Shown: positions 1-11,820, numbered from the stretch's first letter. The stretch: DNA of 64,000 nucleotides from Streptomyces sp. AC558_RSS880 (GCF_019049255.1 NZ_JAGMUJ010000161.1:186001-250000), one strand, 5' to 3'. Made by a program: numbers and translations. The notes: generated by a model from the letters alone, not told the origin.

Positions 1-19
1 GAGTCGGAGGGCTGGTCGG

Positions 20-187
20 ATGCGACGGACACGGATCGAGAAAACACGACGGCCGGCCCGGACCCGCCGGTACGCGGACGAGACGTCCGGCCTCCTCGAC
101 CTCCTCGACCCGCGCGATCCCGACATCGTGCGCGCGAAGCGCCTGCGGCCGCGGTTGGGGGACCGGGACGGGGGCGGCGCGTCGTAA
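20..187 (+). CDS. Small hypothetical protein, 55 aa
   Basis: No family is recognised. The 55-residue product is rich in Arg and Asp, with a basic N-terminus and the phrase LLDLLDPRDPD in the middle. A GGAGG at 6-10 sits 9 nt before the ATG, which supports a real start. The frame is also open to the left edge of the window, so this could instead be the 3' end of a longer gene. The 217 bases after it, up to the next gene, hold no gene I can support. Confidence 0.35.
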   Translation: MRRTRIEKTRRPARTRRYADETSGLLDLLDPRDPDIVRAKRLRPRLGDRDGGGAS

Positions 188-404
188 GGCCGGGGCGGGA
201 CCGGCGCGCCGTAGGGCCGGGGCGGGCCGCTGTCGGGTGTCAGGTGTTGTCGGGGCTTGGTCAACACGCTTCAATGCGGGGGAACTCCGGGACCTGAACG
301 ACGGCGTACGGACGTGAAGACTCCGCCGCGCCGGCGGGGGCGGTTCCGGGGTGCCCGCGCGACGGTCTGACCAGCCGTCGCGGACTTCACAGAAAGGCCC
401 CTGC

Positions 405-1352
405 ATGCCGCACGCCACACCGCACGCGGACCTCGTCACCGCGGAACTGGACTCGGCCCTGCGCGGCGGCCCCTTCCACGTCGCCCTGCGCGCGGCGATC
501 GCCGCGCGGGGGCTGCCGTTGCAGCGGGTGCAGCACCATCTGTCGCGCCACGGCGTGAAGGTCGGCGTCACCAGTCTGAGTTACTGGCAACAGGGCGCCC
601 GCCGCCCGCAGCGCCCGGAGTCGCTGCGCGCCGTACGGGCGCTGGAGGAGATCCTGCAGTTGCCGGAGGAGTCGCTGATCCGGCTGCTCGCCCAGCCGGA
701 CGAGCACGCGGCGGACCGGCACTCCCCGGGGCGGTCCTACCGCTCCCTGGTCGAGGCCTCGGACGTACGGGAACGACTGCTGGCCGAGTTCGGCGCCCCG
801 TGCGACGGCGGACTGCACACCCTGGGGCACCACGAACGGATACGGATCGGGGCGCGCCGCGAACTGGCGGAGCGCGAGTCGCACCACATCGTGCGCGCCC
901 ACCGGGACGGCGTCGACCGCTATGTGGCCGTCCACCACGGCGACCTCGGTGCCGTGCCGGAGCGGATGACCGTGCAAGCGCTGGAGAACTGCCGCACCGG
1001 GCGTGTGCGCTGGCACCACGACACCGGGGTGCTCGCGGCCGAGCTGCTCTTCGACACCCGGCTGCGGGCCGGTGACACCTTCCTCTTCCGCTACGCCGTC
1101 GAGGACGGCACGGCGGGCGTCTCGCACGAGTACGTGCGCGGGGCGGAGTCCCCCGGCGGCCAGTACGCGCTCCAGGTGTGCTTCGGCTCCGGGGTTCTCC
1201 CGGTGCGCTGCCACCGGTTCACCCAGCACTCGGCGGCGGCACCGCGCGGCGGCCGTCAGGAGCTGGCCCTCAGCGGGCGGCACCGCTCGGTGCACCTGGT
1301 GGAACCGCGCGTGCGGTCGGGTTACGTGGGGATCGCCTGGGACTGGGATTGA
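405..1352 (+). CDS. HTH-domain regulator-like protein, 315 aa
   Basis: A probable DNA-binding protein. Residues about 24-95 read like an XRE-type helix-turn-helix that tests for a recognition sequence (VQHHLSRHGVKVGVTSLSYW, then RRPQRPESLRAVRALEEILQ). The remaining 220 residues form a conserved-looking region with no family I can name, rich in His, Arg and beta-strand-like segments. The start at 405 is preferred because AGAAAGG lies just upstream at 391-397. The open frame reaches back to 351 but without a ribosome site. It is a single gene, convergent with the Rieske gene and only 6 nt from its end. The regulatory role is inferred from the N-terminal half alone. Confidence 0.6.
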   Translation: MPHATPHADLVTAELDSALRGGPFHVALRAAIAARGLPLQRVQHHLSRHGVKVGVTSLSYWQQGARRPQRPESLRAVRALEEILQLPEESLIRLLAQPDEHAADRHSPGRSYRSLVEASDVRERLLAEFGAPCDGGLHTLGHHERIRIGARRELAERESHHIVRAHRDGVDRYVAVHHGDLGAVPERMTVQALENCRTGRVRWHHDTGVLAAELLFDTRLRAGDTFLFRYAVEDGTAGVSHEYVRGAESPGGQYALQVCFGSGVLPVRCHRFTQHSAAAPRGGRQELALSGRHRSVHLVEPRVRSGYVGIAWDWD

Positions 1353-1358
1353 CCCCGG

Positions 1359-1778
1359 TCAGGCCTGCGGCCTGGCGACCAGCGTGCCGTTCTCCACCTC
1401 GACGGCCAGCGTCTTCAGGGGGGCCACGGCCGGCTCGCGCAGCACCTTGCCGGTGGTGGCGTCGAACTCGCTGCCGTGGCAGGGGCAGATCAGCTTCGTG
1501 CCCTCGAGCTTGTTGATGGGGCATCCCGCGTGTGTGCAGACGGTGTTGTACGCCTTGAGGGTGCCGTCCCCGCTCCGGCTGACCACGACGTTGTGGTCCC
1601 GGTACAGCTTCGCGCCGCCCTTGGCGACCTCGCCCTCGGGGCCCAGCTCGACGGGGCCGGTCAGCGGGGCGGGCGCGTCGTCGGCGCCCCCACACGCGGC
1701 GAGGCCCAGGCCGGCGACGGGGGTGAGGACCGCGCCTCGCAGGACGGTGCGGCGGCTCGCTGCGGGTGGGACGGGCAT
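1359..1778 (-). CDS. Rieske (2Fe-2S) lipoprotein, Tat-type signal
   Basis: A small exported electron-transfer protein of 139 aa. The N-terminus has twin arginines (SRRTVLRG, residues 8-15), a hydrophobic stretch and a lipobox-like GLAAC with Cys29, so Tat export followed by lipidation is likely. The Rieske cluster ligands are Cys81 and His83 (CTHAGC) and Cys98 and His101 (CPCHG), with Cys86 and Cys100 placed for the usual disulfide. It is about the length of a stand-alone Rieske domain, not a bc1 subunit. The ATG at 1778 has GGAG upstream; longer readings run into the divergent LacI gene. It shares the 193-nt upstream region with lacI. The redox partner is unknown. Confidence 0.88.
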   Translation of the reverse strand: MPVPPAASRRTVLRGAVLTPVAGLGLAACGGADDAPAPLTGPVELGPEGEVAKGGAKLYRDHNVVVSRSGDGTLKAYNTVCTHAGCPINKLEGTKLICPCHGSEFDATTGKVLREPAVAPLKTLAVEVENGTLVARPQA

Positions 1779-1877
1779 GAGGGCTCCACTGGCGGGACGG
1801 CGGTGCGGGGTCGATACCGGGGACGATACCGGGGGTGCTTGTTCCGGTTGGAGCTGGGGGCCTGTGCGCAAGCGTTC

Positions 1878-1905
1878 GCGTAAACGATTGCGCAAGCGTT
1901 TACGC
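1878..1905. promoter_or_regulatory. Palindromic LacI-family operator
   Basis: GCGTAAACG and CGTTTACGC form perfect 9-bp arms around a centre that itself contains the palindrome TTGCGCAA. A further half-copy (GCGCAAGCGTT, 1866-1876) repeats 25 nt upstream of the same string at 1891-1901. CGCAAGCG-type palindromes are typical LacI-family operators. It lies between the divergent Rieske and LacI genes, 66 nt before the LacI start, so autoregulation is likely. Confidence 0.7.
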
Positions 1906-1971
1906 CCGCCGTCGGATGGGATACGGTCCTCACCCTGGAGACGAACGCGCCGGCACGGAGGAGAGCGCACG

Positions 1972-3066
1972 ATGGCGACCATGGCGGATGTGGCGCGGAG
2001 CGCCGGGGTCTCGGTCGCGACCGTCTCGCACGTACTGAACGACACCCGGCCGGTGCTGCCCCACACCCGCCAAGCGGTCCTGGACGCCATCGAGGAGCTC
2101 GGTTACACCCCGAACACCCTGGCCCGCTCCCTGGTGACGTCCCGCACCCGCTCGATCGGGCTGGCGGTGTCCGCGATCAGCAACCCGTACTTCACGGAGA
2201 TCCTCCAGGGCGTCGAGGCCGCCGCCCTGGACCACGGCTACAGCATCCTCATCACCGACCCGCACGACGACCCGGTGCACGAGCGCAAGGTCGTCCAGCT
2301 GCTGCACGAGCGCCGCGTGGAGGGCGTGATCGTCGCGCCCTCCGCGCAGCCGCGCGAGATGCTCGCCTACCTCGGGCGCCATCGGGTACCCGCCGTGCTC
2401 CTGGACCGGCTGGTTCACACGCCCGGGGGCGGTGAAGGCCCGCCCTTCGACCAGATCTGCGCCGAGAGCACGGAGCCGACGGCCCGACTGGTCACGCATC
2501 TCGCCGGTCTCGGCCACCGCCGTATCGCCCTGGTCGCGGGGCTGCCGGGGCTCAGCACGACCGCCGAGCGGATCACCGGCTACCGGCACGGTCTCGCGGC
2601 GTCCGGGCTGCCGTACGACGAACGGCTCCTGGTGCACGGTGACTCCACGGCCGCGGGAGCGGAACGGGTCACCGCGGGGCTGCTGTCCCTCGGCTCGTGT
2701 CCCACCGCGCTGGTCACCGCCAACAACGTCATGACGATCGGCGCGCTGCGGGCCCTACGGGCGCACGGCCTGTCCGTCCCCGAGGACATCGCGCTGTGCT
2801 GTTTCGACGACTTCGCCTGGGCGGACCTGTTCTCGCCCCGTCTCACGGCGATCGCCCAGCCCAGCAGGGACATCGGCGCCCGGGCCGTGCGCGTCCTCCT
2901 GGACCGCCTCGCCGAACCGGACCGTCCCGCGCGGACCGAACGGCTCCCGTGCGCCTTCGTGCACCGCACGTCCTGTGGCTGCCCGGACGGACCGGAGCGG
3001 CCCCCGCAGACCGAGAAGCCCGATCCTTCGAAGAAGGGAACTCCTCGTGATCGTCGTAGCCGGTGA
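1972..3066 (+). CDS. LacI-family transcriptional regulator
   Basis: A sugar-responsive repressor of 364 aa, the normal LacI length. The N-terminal helix-turn-helix plus hinge helix is clear (MADVARSAGVSVATVSHVLN at residues 4-23, then TPNTLARSL). The rest is a periplasmic-binding-protein-like effector domain with the usual late motif DDFAWADLFSPRLTAIAQP. The start ATG has GGAGGAGA at 1957-1964. Its last 20 nt overlap the sugar kinase gene, so the two are co-transcribed and probably translationally coupled. The palindrome at 1878-1905 is the likely binding site. The effector is not identifiable, but the kinase suggests fructose or a related sugar. Confidence 0.92.
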   Translation: MATMADVARSAGVSVATVSHVLNDTRPVLPHTRQAVLDAIEELGYTPNTLARSLVTSRTRSIGLAVSAISNPYFTEILQGVEAAALDHGYSILITDPHDDPVHERKVVQLLHERRVEGVIVAPSAQPREMLAYLGRHRVPAVLLDRLVHTPGGGEGPPFDQICAESTEPTARLVTHLAGLGHRRIALVAGLPGLSTTAERITGYRHGLAASGLPYDERLLVHGDSTAAGAERVTAGLLSLGSCPTALVTANNVMTIGALRALRAHGLSVPEDIALCCFDDFAWADLFSPRLTAIAQPSRDIGARAVRVLLDRLAEPDRPARTERLPCAFVHRTSCGCPDGPERPPQTEKPDPSKKGTPRDRRSR

Positions 3067-3964
3067 GGCATTGATCGACCTGGTACCGCGCGGCACGGGT
3101 GCGCTCGCGGCACTGACGCCGGCGCTCGGCGGCGGCCCGTTCAACACGGCGGTGGCGCTGGGCCGCCTCGGCTCCCCCACCGCGTTCTGCTCCCGGGTGT
3201 CGCGTGACGCCTTCGGTGCGGCACTGCTGGACCGGCTGCGGGAGACCGGTGTGGACGTGTCGTCGGTGCAGCGCGGTGACGAGCCGACGACGCTGGCCGT
3301 GGCCACGGTCGGCGCGGACGGCTCCGCGGCGTACTCCTTCTACGTGGAGGGGACCGCGGACCGGCTGTTCACGGCCCCCGGCACGTTGCCGGCCGGCACC
3401 CGCGCGGTGTCCTTCGGGACCTGCTCGCTCGTGCTGGAGCCGGGCGCGAGCGCCTACGAGGAGCTGATGCGCGCCGCCTTCGCGCGAGGCGTCTTCACCG
3501 CGCTGGACCCCAACGTCCGGGCGGGTCTCATCCCCGACCCCGACGCCTACCGGGCCCGGTTCCGGAGCTGGCTGCCGTCGGTGTCACTGCTGAAGCTGTC
3601 CGCGGAGGACGCCGAGTGGCTCGGCGGGTCCCCGAAGGAGTGGCTGGCGGCCGGTCCGGCGGCGGTCGTGGTCACCCGGGGCGGTGACGGGCTGACCGTG
3701 TTCACCCGCGACGGCGGCGAGTACGCCGTGCCGGGTGAACGGGTCGAGGTGGTGGACACGATCGGCGCCGGTGACACGGTGAACGCGGCACTGCTGCACG
3801 GACTCGCGGTGCGGGACGCGCTCAGTGACGCGGGGGTGGCCGCGCTGGGCGGCGAGGGCTGGGCGGAGCTGCTCGGCTTCGCGGCGCGCGCGGCGGCGAT
3901 CACCTGCTCACGCGCGGGCGCGGAGCCGCCGTACGCCCGTGAACTGGAGCCGGAGGCCTCCTGA
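3047..3964 (+). CDS. PfkB-family sugar kinase (fructokinase-like)
   Basis: Phosphorylates a sugar with ATP in the cytoplasm. It has 305 aa with the ribokinase/PfkB fold signatures: VVAGEALIDLVPRG at the start, the substrate-side GGGPFNTAVALGRLG near residue 25-40, and the ATP/anion-hole motif DTIGAGDTVNA near residue 240 with the catalytic Asp. The pattern is closest to fructokinases, though 2-keto-3-deoxygluconate kinases look similar. GTG at 3047 is chosen because GAAGGGA lies 9 nt upstream and it starts the conserved first strand. It overlaps the LacI gene by 20 nt in another frame, and the repressor probably controls it. Confidence 0.88.
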   Translation: MIVVAGEALIDLVPRGTGALAALTPALGGGPFNTAVALGRLGSPTAFCSRVSRDAFGAALLDRLRETGVDVSSVQRGDEPTTLAVATVGADGSAAYSFYVEGTADRLFTAPGTLPAGTRAVSFGTCSLVLEPGASAYEELMRAAFARGVFTALDPNVRAGLIPDPDAYRARFRSWLPSVSLLKLSAEDAEWLGGSPKEWLAAGPAAVVVTRGGDGLTVFTRDGGEYAVPGERVEVVDTIGAGDTVNAALLHGLAVRDALSDAGVAALGGEGWAELLGFAARAAAITCSRAGAEPPYARELEPEAS

Positions 3965-3978
3965 CGCGCGTACGCGCC

Positions 3979-4005
3979 GTGCCGCACGGGGTTTCCGTGC
4001 GGCAC
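3979..4005. terminator. Bidirectional hairpin terminator
   Basis: A perfect 11-bp stem (GTGCCGCACGG / CCGTGCGGCAC) with a 5-nt loop lies in the 67-nt gap between the convergent sugar kinase and uvrA genes. No T-run follows, which is usual for Streptomyces terminators. Confidence 0.8.
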
Positions 4006-4031
4006 ACGCGCGTGGACGGGTGCGGGCCCGG

Positions 4032-7046
<3,015 letters not shown>

Positions 7047-7101
7047 GCCGGTCCGCACCTTTCTTGAGAGAAGTGACAGGGGCGAGGCCCCCGTCTTTCT
7101 C

Positions 7102-7124
7102 AGACTAGGGGGAGCCACTGACAA
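7102..7124 (-). promoter_or_regulatory. RecA-NDp/PafBC-type promoter of uvrA
   Basis: On the minus strand TTGTCAGTGG (7124-7115) is followed after 7 nt by TAGTCT (7107-7102). This fits the published pattern TTGTCRGTG-N8-TAnnnT for LexA-independent damage promoters. The start codon is about 50 nt downstream of the expected transcript start. Confidence 0.75.
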
Positions 7125-7256
7125 CGCCGGTTCGGATTCACGGGTTGTCAACAAACCCCGGCTCTCCAGCATGCCCGACGCCGAACACGACCATATAGCA
7201 CGTGCATTCGATTTAGGGCACTGCTCCACCACCTTCACCCGATGGTGTGACAGGGC

Positions 7257-7262
7257 TAGGGT
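7257..7262 (+). promoter_or_regulatory. -10 box of a leaderless promoter
   Basis: TAGGGT ends 7 nt before the ATG at 7270 and no Shine-Dalgarno is convincing, so transcription probably starts at the A of ATG. Confidence 0.6.
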
Positions 7263-7269
7263 CAGCACC

Positions 7270-7959
7270 ATGATTGATCACGCTGATGACCTGGCGTCTG
7301 TACAAGCAGCGACCGAGCGGCTGCTCACCGCGGTCGCCGCACTGGACAACGCGGCTGTGACCCAGTCGTCACGGCTGCCCGGCTGGACCCGCGGCCATGT
7401 CCTGGCCCACCTGGCCCGCAACGCGGACGCTCTGGTGAACGTCCTCGAGGGCCGCCCCATGTACGTCTCCGGCGAGGCCCGGGACGCCGACATCGAGCGG
7501 GACGCGCCGCGTCCCCTCGACGTGCACCTCGCCGACCTGCGGGAGAGCGGGGAGCGCTTCCGCGCGGTGGGCGCGGCCCCGGCGGACTGGTCGCGCACGG
7601 TGGAGCTGCGCAACGGGGTCACGGACCGGGCGGAGCGGGTGCCGTTCCGGCGGTGGATCGAGGTGGAGCTGCACCACGTGGACCTCGGGATCGGCTACGA
7701 GCTGGAGGACCTGCCGGCGGACTTCACGGAGCGGGAGATCGACTTCCTCGCGGCGCGGTTCGCCGGCCACCGGGACGTGCCGTCGACCGCCCTCGCCACT
7801 GTGGACGGCAGGATCTGGACCACCGGCGGCGAGGAGGCCGGCGGCCCGGTCGCGGTCGAGGGAACGGCCGCCGACCTGCTCGGCTGGCTGGCCGGCCGCC
7901 GGGACGGCGCCGCCCTGACGGTCAAGGGCGGGGACCTCCCGTCGCTTCCCCCGCTGTAG
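7270..7959 (+). CDS. Maleylpyruvate isomerase-family (mycothiol-dependent, DinB-like) protein
   Basis: A 229-aa four-helix-bundle protein of the mycothiol-dependent maleylpyruvate isomerase family. The N-terminal pattern [22 protein letters not shown] carries the first metal-ligand His, and [13 protein letters not shown] near residue 130 carries the Glu and His that complete the site. These proteins transfer or isomerise with mycothiol; the actual substrate here is unknown. Mycothiol is the actinobacterial thiol, which fits the host. It reads into the next gene after 39 nt, but each has its own leaderless-type promoter. Confidence 0.82.
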   Translation: MIDHADDLASVQAATERLLTAVAALDNAAVTQSSRLPGWTRGHVLAHLARNADALVNVLEGRPMYVSGEARDADIERDAPRPLDVHLADLRESGERFRAVGAAPADWSRTVELRNGVTDRAERVPFRRWIEVELHHVDLGIGYELEDLPADFTEREIDFLAARFAGHRDVPSTALATVDGRIWTTGGEEAGGPVAVEGTAADLLGWLAGRRDGAALTVKGGDLPSLPPL

Positions 7960-7985
7960 CACCTGTCCCACGCGGGTTCCCGCTA

Positions 7986-7991
7986 TAGGCT
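7986..7991 (+). promoter_or_regulatory. -10 box of a leaderless promoter
   Basis: TAGGCT ends 7 nt before the ATG at 7999, the same spacing as the gene before it. No ribosome site is present. Confidence 0.6.
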
Positions 7992-7998
7992 GGCGGTC

Positions 7999-8655
7999 AT
8001 GACGTACAGCGGTCGGGTGACGGTCGGCGGCCCAGCCGACGTGCACGAACTCAAGGACCTGATGATCACCAAGGTCGCGGTCGGCCCCATGGACAACAAC
8101 GCCTATCTGCTGCGTTGCCGGGCCACCGACGAGCAGTTGCTGATCGACGCGGCCAACGACGCGGAGACCCTGCTGGGGACGATCGGTGACGACGGCATCG
8201 CGTCCGTCGTCACCACCCACCGGCACGGCGACCACTGGCAGGCGCTGGCCGAGGTCGTCGCGGCCACCGGCGCCCGCACCCACGCGGGCCGGGAGGACGC
8301 CGAGGGCATCCCGGTGCCGACCGACGTGCCGCTCGACGACGGCGACGTCATCCGCGTGGGCCGGGTGGAGCTCACCGTCCGCCACCTGGTCGGGCACACG
8401 CCCGGCTCGGTCGCCCTCGTCTACGACGACCCCCACGGGCATCCGCATGTGTTCACCGGGGACTGCCTGTTCCCGGGCGGTGTGGGCAACACCCACAAGG
8501 ACCCGAAGGCGTTCGCCAGTCTGATCCATGATGTCGAGACCAAGATCTTCGATGTCCTCCCGGACGAGACCTGGGTCTATCCCGGGCACGGCAACGACAC
8601 CACCCTGGGCGCGGAACGCCCGCATCTGCCGGAGTGGCACGCGCGGGGCTGGTGA
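7999..8655 (+). CDS. MBL-fold metallohydrolase (glyoxalase II-like)
   Basis: A 218-aa metallo-beta-lactamase-fold hydrolase. The metal motif is THRHGDHW with His74, His76, Asp78 and His79. The further ligands are the His of VGHTPGSV, the Asp of FTGDCLF and the His of YPGHG near the end. This set is that of glyoxalase II and related thioester hydrolases. Next to a mycothiol-type protein, a mycothiol thioester substrate is a reasonable guess but not shown. The start is fixed by the leaderless -10 box and by conservation from VAVGPMDNNAYLL onward. It converges on aroQ with a 50-nt gap. Confidence 0.88.
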   Translation: MTYSGRVTVGGPADVHELKDLMITKVAVGPMDNNAYLLRCRATDEQLLIDAANDAETLLGTIGDDGIASVVTTHRHGDHWQALAEVVAATGARTHAGREDAEGIPVPTDVPLDDGDVIRVGRVELTVRHLVGHTPGSVALVYDDPHGHPHVFTGDCLFPGGVGNTHKDPKAFASLIHDVETKIFDVLPDETWVYPGHGNDTTLGAERPHLPEWHARGW

Positions 8656-8705
8656 GCGGCGGCGAGCCGGTCCTGGTGGGGAGCGCCCGCCATGGCGAAC
8701 GGGGC

Positions 8706-9179
8706 TTACGCCTCGGTCAGTCCCGGGCCGGCCAGCGCCGCGATCCGCTCCACCGCGAACACGTACCCCTGCACCCCGCATCCCGCGATGACCCCGTCGG
8801 CGCGCAGGGAGACGTAGGAGTGGTGCCGGAAGGACTCGCGCCGGTGGATGTTGGAGATGTGGACCTCCATCACGGGCAGGCCGTCACAGGCGTTGAGGGC
8901 GTCCAGGATGGCGACGGAGGTGTGCGAGTAGGCACCGGGGTTGATGACGATCCCGCAGTGGTTCAGCCGCGCCTCGTGGATCCAGTCCACCAGCCGGCCC
9001 TCGTGGTTGGACTGGCGCAGATCCACCGTGCCGCCCCGTGCCGCCGCCGCCTCGGCGCACATCGCCTCCACGTCGGCGAGCGTGTCGGAGCCGTAGATCT
9101 CCGGCTGGCGCTGTCCCAGCAGGTTCAGGTTGGGGCCGTTGAGGATCATGATGGGGGCGTTGGCCAGGTTGCGGGGCAC
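8706..9179 (-). CDS. aroQ: Type II 3-dehydroquinate dehydratase
   Basis: Third step of the shikimate pathway: dehydrates 3-dehydroquinate to 3-dehydroshikimate, usually as a dodecamer. The 157-aa length is typical. [17 protein letters not shown] near residues 14-30 holds the catalytic Arg (about 24) and Tyr (about 29) on the flexible lid. NPGAYSHTS and [17 protein letters not shown] supply the Asn and the general-acid His. GTG at 9179 has GGAGG five bases upstream. It stands alone, not in an aro cluster, between convergent and tandem neighbours. Confidence 0.95.
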   Translation of the reverse strand: MPRNLANAPIMILNGPNLNLLGQRQPEIYGSDTLADVEAMCAEAAAARGGTVDLRQSNHEGRLVDWIHEARLNHCGIVINPGAYSHTSVAILDALNACDGLPVMEVHISNIHRRESFRHHSYVSLRADGVIAGCGVQGYVFAVERIAALAGPGLTEA

Positions 9180-9336
9180 GGTTCCTCCGGTCCGTCGGGG
9201 TGGGGCGGTCCTCGCCGGAACCGCTGCTCGGACCCGGTTTATCACGGTGCGGCGCACGGCCGTTGAGCCCTGCCCCGGCCCGCACCGGGCGACCGCGTGG
9301 CCGTGCCTCGGACGCTTTCCGGCACTGCTCGTGGGC

Positions 9337-9362
9337 CGCCCGGAGAACCAGGTCTCCGGGCG
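9337..9362 (-). terminator. Hairpin after the antiporter gene
   Basis: CGCCCGGAGA and TCTCCGGGCG form a perfect 10-bp stem with a 6-nt loop, 64 nt beyond the stop of the antiporter gene. It probably separates that gene from aroQ on the same strand. Confidence 0.65.
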
Positions 9363-9425
9363 CCCCACGGATCCCGGGGAGGGCGCGTCCCACGCCGTCG
9401 GACAGCGTCAGGCCGTGCTTCCCCG

Positions 9426-10529
9426 CTAGGGGTTGATCGCCAGCTCCAGATAGGCCGCGAGCAGCACCAGGTGCACGCCTCCCTGCAGTGGTGTGGCCCG
9501 TCCGGGGACCACGGTCAGCGCGCCCACCACCATGGTCAGGGCGAGCAGCACCATGTGGGTGTTGCCGAGCCCGAGGACGAGCGGACCGGGGAGCCAGAGG
9601 GAGGCCAGCGCGACGGCGGGGATGGTCAGGCCGATACTGGCCATCGCCGAGCCGAGCGCGAGGTTCATGCTGGTCTGCACCTGGTTGCGGCGCGAGGCGC
9701 GCACTGCGGCGATGGTCTCCGGGAGGAGGACCAGCAAGGCGATGATCACACCGACGACGGAGTGGGGCAGCCCGGCGGCCTCCACTCCGGACTCGATCGT
9801 GGGCGAGACCCCTTTGGCCAGCCCGACCACGCCGACCAGGGCCAGGCCCAGCAGCCCGAGACTGATCAGGGCGGTGCGCGTGGAGGGCGCCTCGGCGTGC
9901 TCCTGCTCGGGGGCGGCCGCCTCGCTCTGCTTGACGATCGGCAGGAAGTAGTCGCGGTGTCTGACGGTCTGGGTCGCCACGAACAAGGCGTAGAGGGTCA
10001 GTGAGGAGAGCGCCGCGAACGTGAGCTGCACGGTGGAGAACTCCGGGCCCGGCTTGCTCGTGGTGAACGTCGGCAGCACCAGGCTGAGGGTCGCCAGTGT
10101 CGCGACCGTGGCGAGGGCCGCGCCGGTGCCTTCCGAATTGAACACCGCCGTGCCGTGGCGCAGTGAGCCCACCAGCAGACTCAGTCCGAGAATGCCGTTG
10201 ACGGTGATCATCACGGCCGCGAACACGGTGTCCCTGGCGAGCGTCGCGCTCTTGTCCCCGCCGTCGAGCATCAGCGTGACGATCAGCGCCACCTCGATGA
10301 CGGTGACGGCGACCGCGAGGACCAGGGAGCCGAAGGGCTCACCGACCCGGTGCGCGACCACCTCGGCATGGTGCACGGCCGCCAGCACGGATCCCGCGAG
10401 AACCGCGGTCACCAGTACGACGATCCAGCCGGGCAGTTCGCGTCCCCAGGTCAGGATCAGCAGAACTACGGCGAACACCGGCACCAGGGTCGTCCACTGT
10501 GCCGTGAGTGACCTGAGCCGAGCGGTCAT
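9426..10529 (-). CDS. ChaA-like Ca2+(Na+)/H+ antiporter
   Basis: A membrane cation/proton exchanger of the CaCA superfamily, 367 aa with about eleven hydrophobic helices. The two inverted alpha-repeats carry the conserved acidic motifs GEPFGSLVLAVAVTVIEVAL and LPETIAAVRASRRNQ followed by NLALGSAMASIGLTIP. The pattern is that of ChaA rather than of eukaryotic NCX. An acidic cytoplasmic loop (residues about 215-235) links the halves. It is a single gene. The 285-nt gap upstream, to terC, holds only the hairpin at 10743-10793. Confidence 0.87.
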   Translation of the reverse strand: MTARLRSLTAQWTTLVPVFAVVLLILTWGRELPGWIVVLVTAVLAGSVLAAVHHAEVVAHRVGEPFGSLVLAVAVTVIEVALIVTLMLDGGDKSATLARDTVFAAVMITVNGILGLSLLVGSLRHGTAVFNSEGTGAALATVATLATLSLVLPTFTTSKPGPEFSTVQLTFAALSSLTLYALFVATQTVRHRDYFLPIVKQSEAAAPEQEHAEAPSTRTALISLGLLGLALVGVVGLAKGVSPTIESGVEAAGLPHSVVGVIIALLVLLPETIAAVRASRRNQVQTSMNLALGSAMASIGLTIPAVALASLWLPGPLVLGLGNTHMVLLALTMVVGALTVVPGRATPLQGGVHLVLLAAYLELAINP

Positions 10530-10742
10530 GGGGCGATCGTCGCAGACGTGAACGGGCGGCGCACCTCACCACAGCCCTCCGACCACCGGCCGACCGTAGG
10601 GGGCGCGGGGGGTGTCACCGCCGCACGGCGTGCCCCTCCGCTCCGCGATCCTGATCGTCTCGGGGTCATCATGGTCACGCATGGCCTCCTCGTACGAGTC
10701 GTGTTCGGTCGGCGCCGGCGCGCGGCGCGGGGTGGGAACAAA

Positions 10743-10793
10743 CGGGACCGGGAGCGGTGGTCGGCGATGTGCTGACCTCCGCTCCCGGTCCCG
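10743..10793 (-). terminator. Terminator hairpin downstream of terC
   Basis: A perfect 15-bp stem (CGGGACCGGGAGCGG with its complement at 10779-10793) encloses a second short GGTC/GACC stem. It begins 22 nt past the terC stop on that strand. Confidence 0.75.
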
Positions 10794-10814
10794 GCGTTCC
10801 GGTGTCCGACAGGA

Positions 10815-11816
10815 TCAGACGTCGATGTCGTTCTTCACGGAGCCCTCGTCCCGGCCCGCTGCCGCCTCGGCCTCCTCCTGCTTGCGGGAGGCCCGCAGGC
10901 TGGTGATCGTGGTGACGATCAGGACCGCGCAGATCACACCCAGCGAGACCGGGATGCTGATCTCGGGGACGTGTACCCCGGACTCGTGCAGTGCGTGCAG
11001 CACCAGCTTCACGCCGATGAAGCCGAGGATGATCGACAGGCCGTAGGACAGGTGGACCAGCTTCTTCAGCAGGCCGCCGATGAGGAAGTACAGCTGCCTG
11101 AGACCCATCAGCGCGAACGCGTTCGCCGTGAACACGATGTACGGGTCCTGCGTCAGGCCGAAGATCGCGGGGATCGAGTCGAGCGCGAACAGGACGTCCG
11201 TGGTGCCGATGGCGAGCATGACGACGAGCATCGGGGTCATGACCCGCTTGCCGTTCTGCTCGATCCACAGCTTGGTGCCGTGGTACCGGTCGGCCACGCC
11301 GAAGCGTCGCTCGGCGGCCTTGAGCAGCTTGTTCTCCTCGTACTCCTCGTCCTCCTCGTCGGCCCGGGCCTCCTGGATGAGCTTCCAGGCGGTCCAGATC
11401 AGGAAGGCTCCGAAGATGTAGAACACCCAGGAGAAGCTGGCGAGGATCGCTGCGCCGGCGGCGATGAAGATCGCGCGCAGCACCAGGGCGATGAGGACGC
11501 CGATGAGGAGCACCCGCTGCTGGTACTGCGACGGCACCGCGAACTTCGCCATGATTAGGACGAAGACGAAGAGGTTGTCGACGCTCAGCGACTTCTCGGT
11601 GATGTAGCCGGCGAAGAACTCGCCTCCGGCCTGTCCTCCGCCCCAGATCAGCAGGCCGAACCCGAAGAGCGCGGCCAGGACGATCCAGACGACGGTCCAG
11701 ATCCCGGCTTCCTTGATGGATACGTCATGCGGTTTGCGGCCGATGAAGAAGTCGGCCGCGATGAGGGCGCACAGGCCCGCGATCGTCAGGACCCATAGGG
11801 TCGGGGAAACATCCAC
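10815..11816 (-). CDS. TerC-family membrane protein (probable Mn2+ exporter)
   Basis: An integral membrane protein of 333 aa with about eight to nine helices. It carries the TerC family signatures DFFIGRKPH, LSVDNLFVFVLIM and DVLFALDSIPAIFGLTQDPYIVFTANAFALMGLRQ (shown in parts), whose intramembrane acidic residues are thought to bind metal. TerC proteins such as Alx, YkoY and YceF move Mn2+ out of the cell or to secreted enzymes. Despite the name, tellurite resistance is not implied. GTG at 11816 has GGAGG at the right distance; the longer ATG reading would run into the regulatory leader. Its 5' leader resembles the Mn2+ riboswitch. A highly charged E/D segment lies near residue 165-180. Confidence 0.88.
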   Translation of the reverse strand: MDVSPTLWVLTIAGLCALIAADFFIGRKPHDVSIKEAGIWTVVWIVLAALFGFGLLIWGGGQAGGEFFAGYITEKSLSVDNLFVFVLIMAKFAVPSQYQQRVLLIGVLIALVLRAIFIAAGAAILASFSWVFYIFGAFLIWTAWKLIQEARADEEDEEYEENKLLKAAERRFGVADRYHGTKLWIEQNGKRVMTPMLVVMLAIGTTDVLFALDSIPAIFGLTQDPYIVFTANAFALMGLRQLYFLIGGLLKKLVHLSYGLSIILGFIGVKLVLHALHESGVHVPEISIPVSLGVICAVLIVTTITSLRASRKQEEAEAAAGRDEGSVKNDIDV

Positions 11817-11820
11817 TGCG

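Noticed and set aside
7047-7270. LexA (SOS) box before uvrA, and likewise before uvrB
   Set aside because: No CGAAC-N4-GTTCG-type palindrome was found; the LexA-independent motif explains the promoters better.
10548-10775. 75-codon open frame between the antiporter and terC genes
   Set aside because: No ribosome site, strongly basic random-like composition, and it overlaps the terC terminator.
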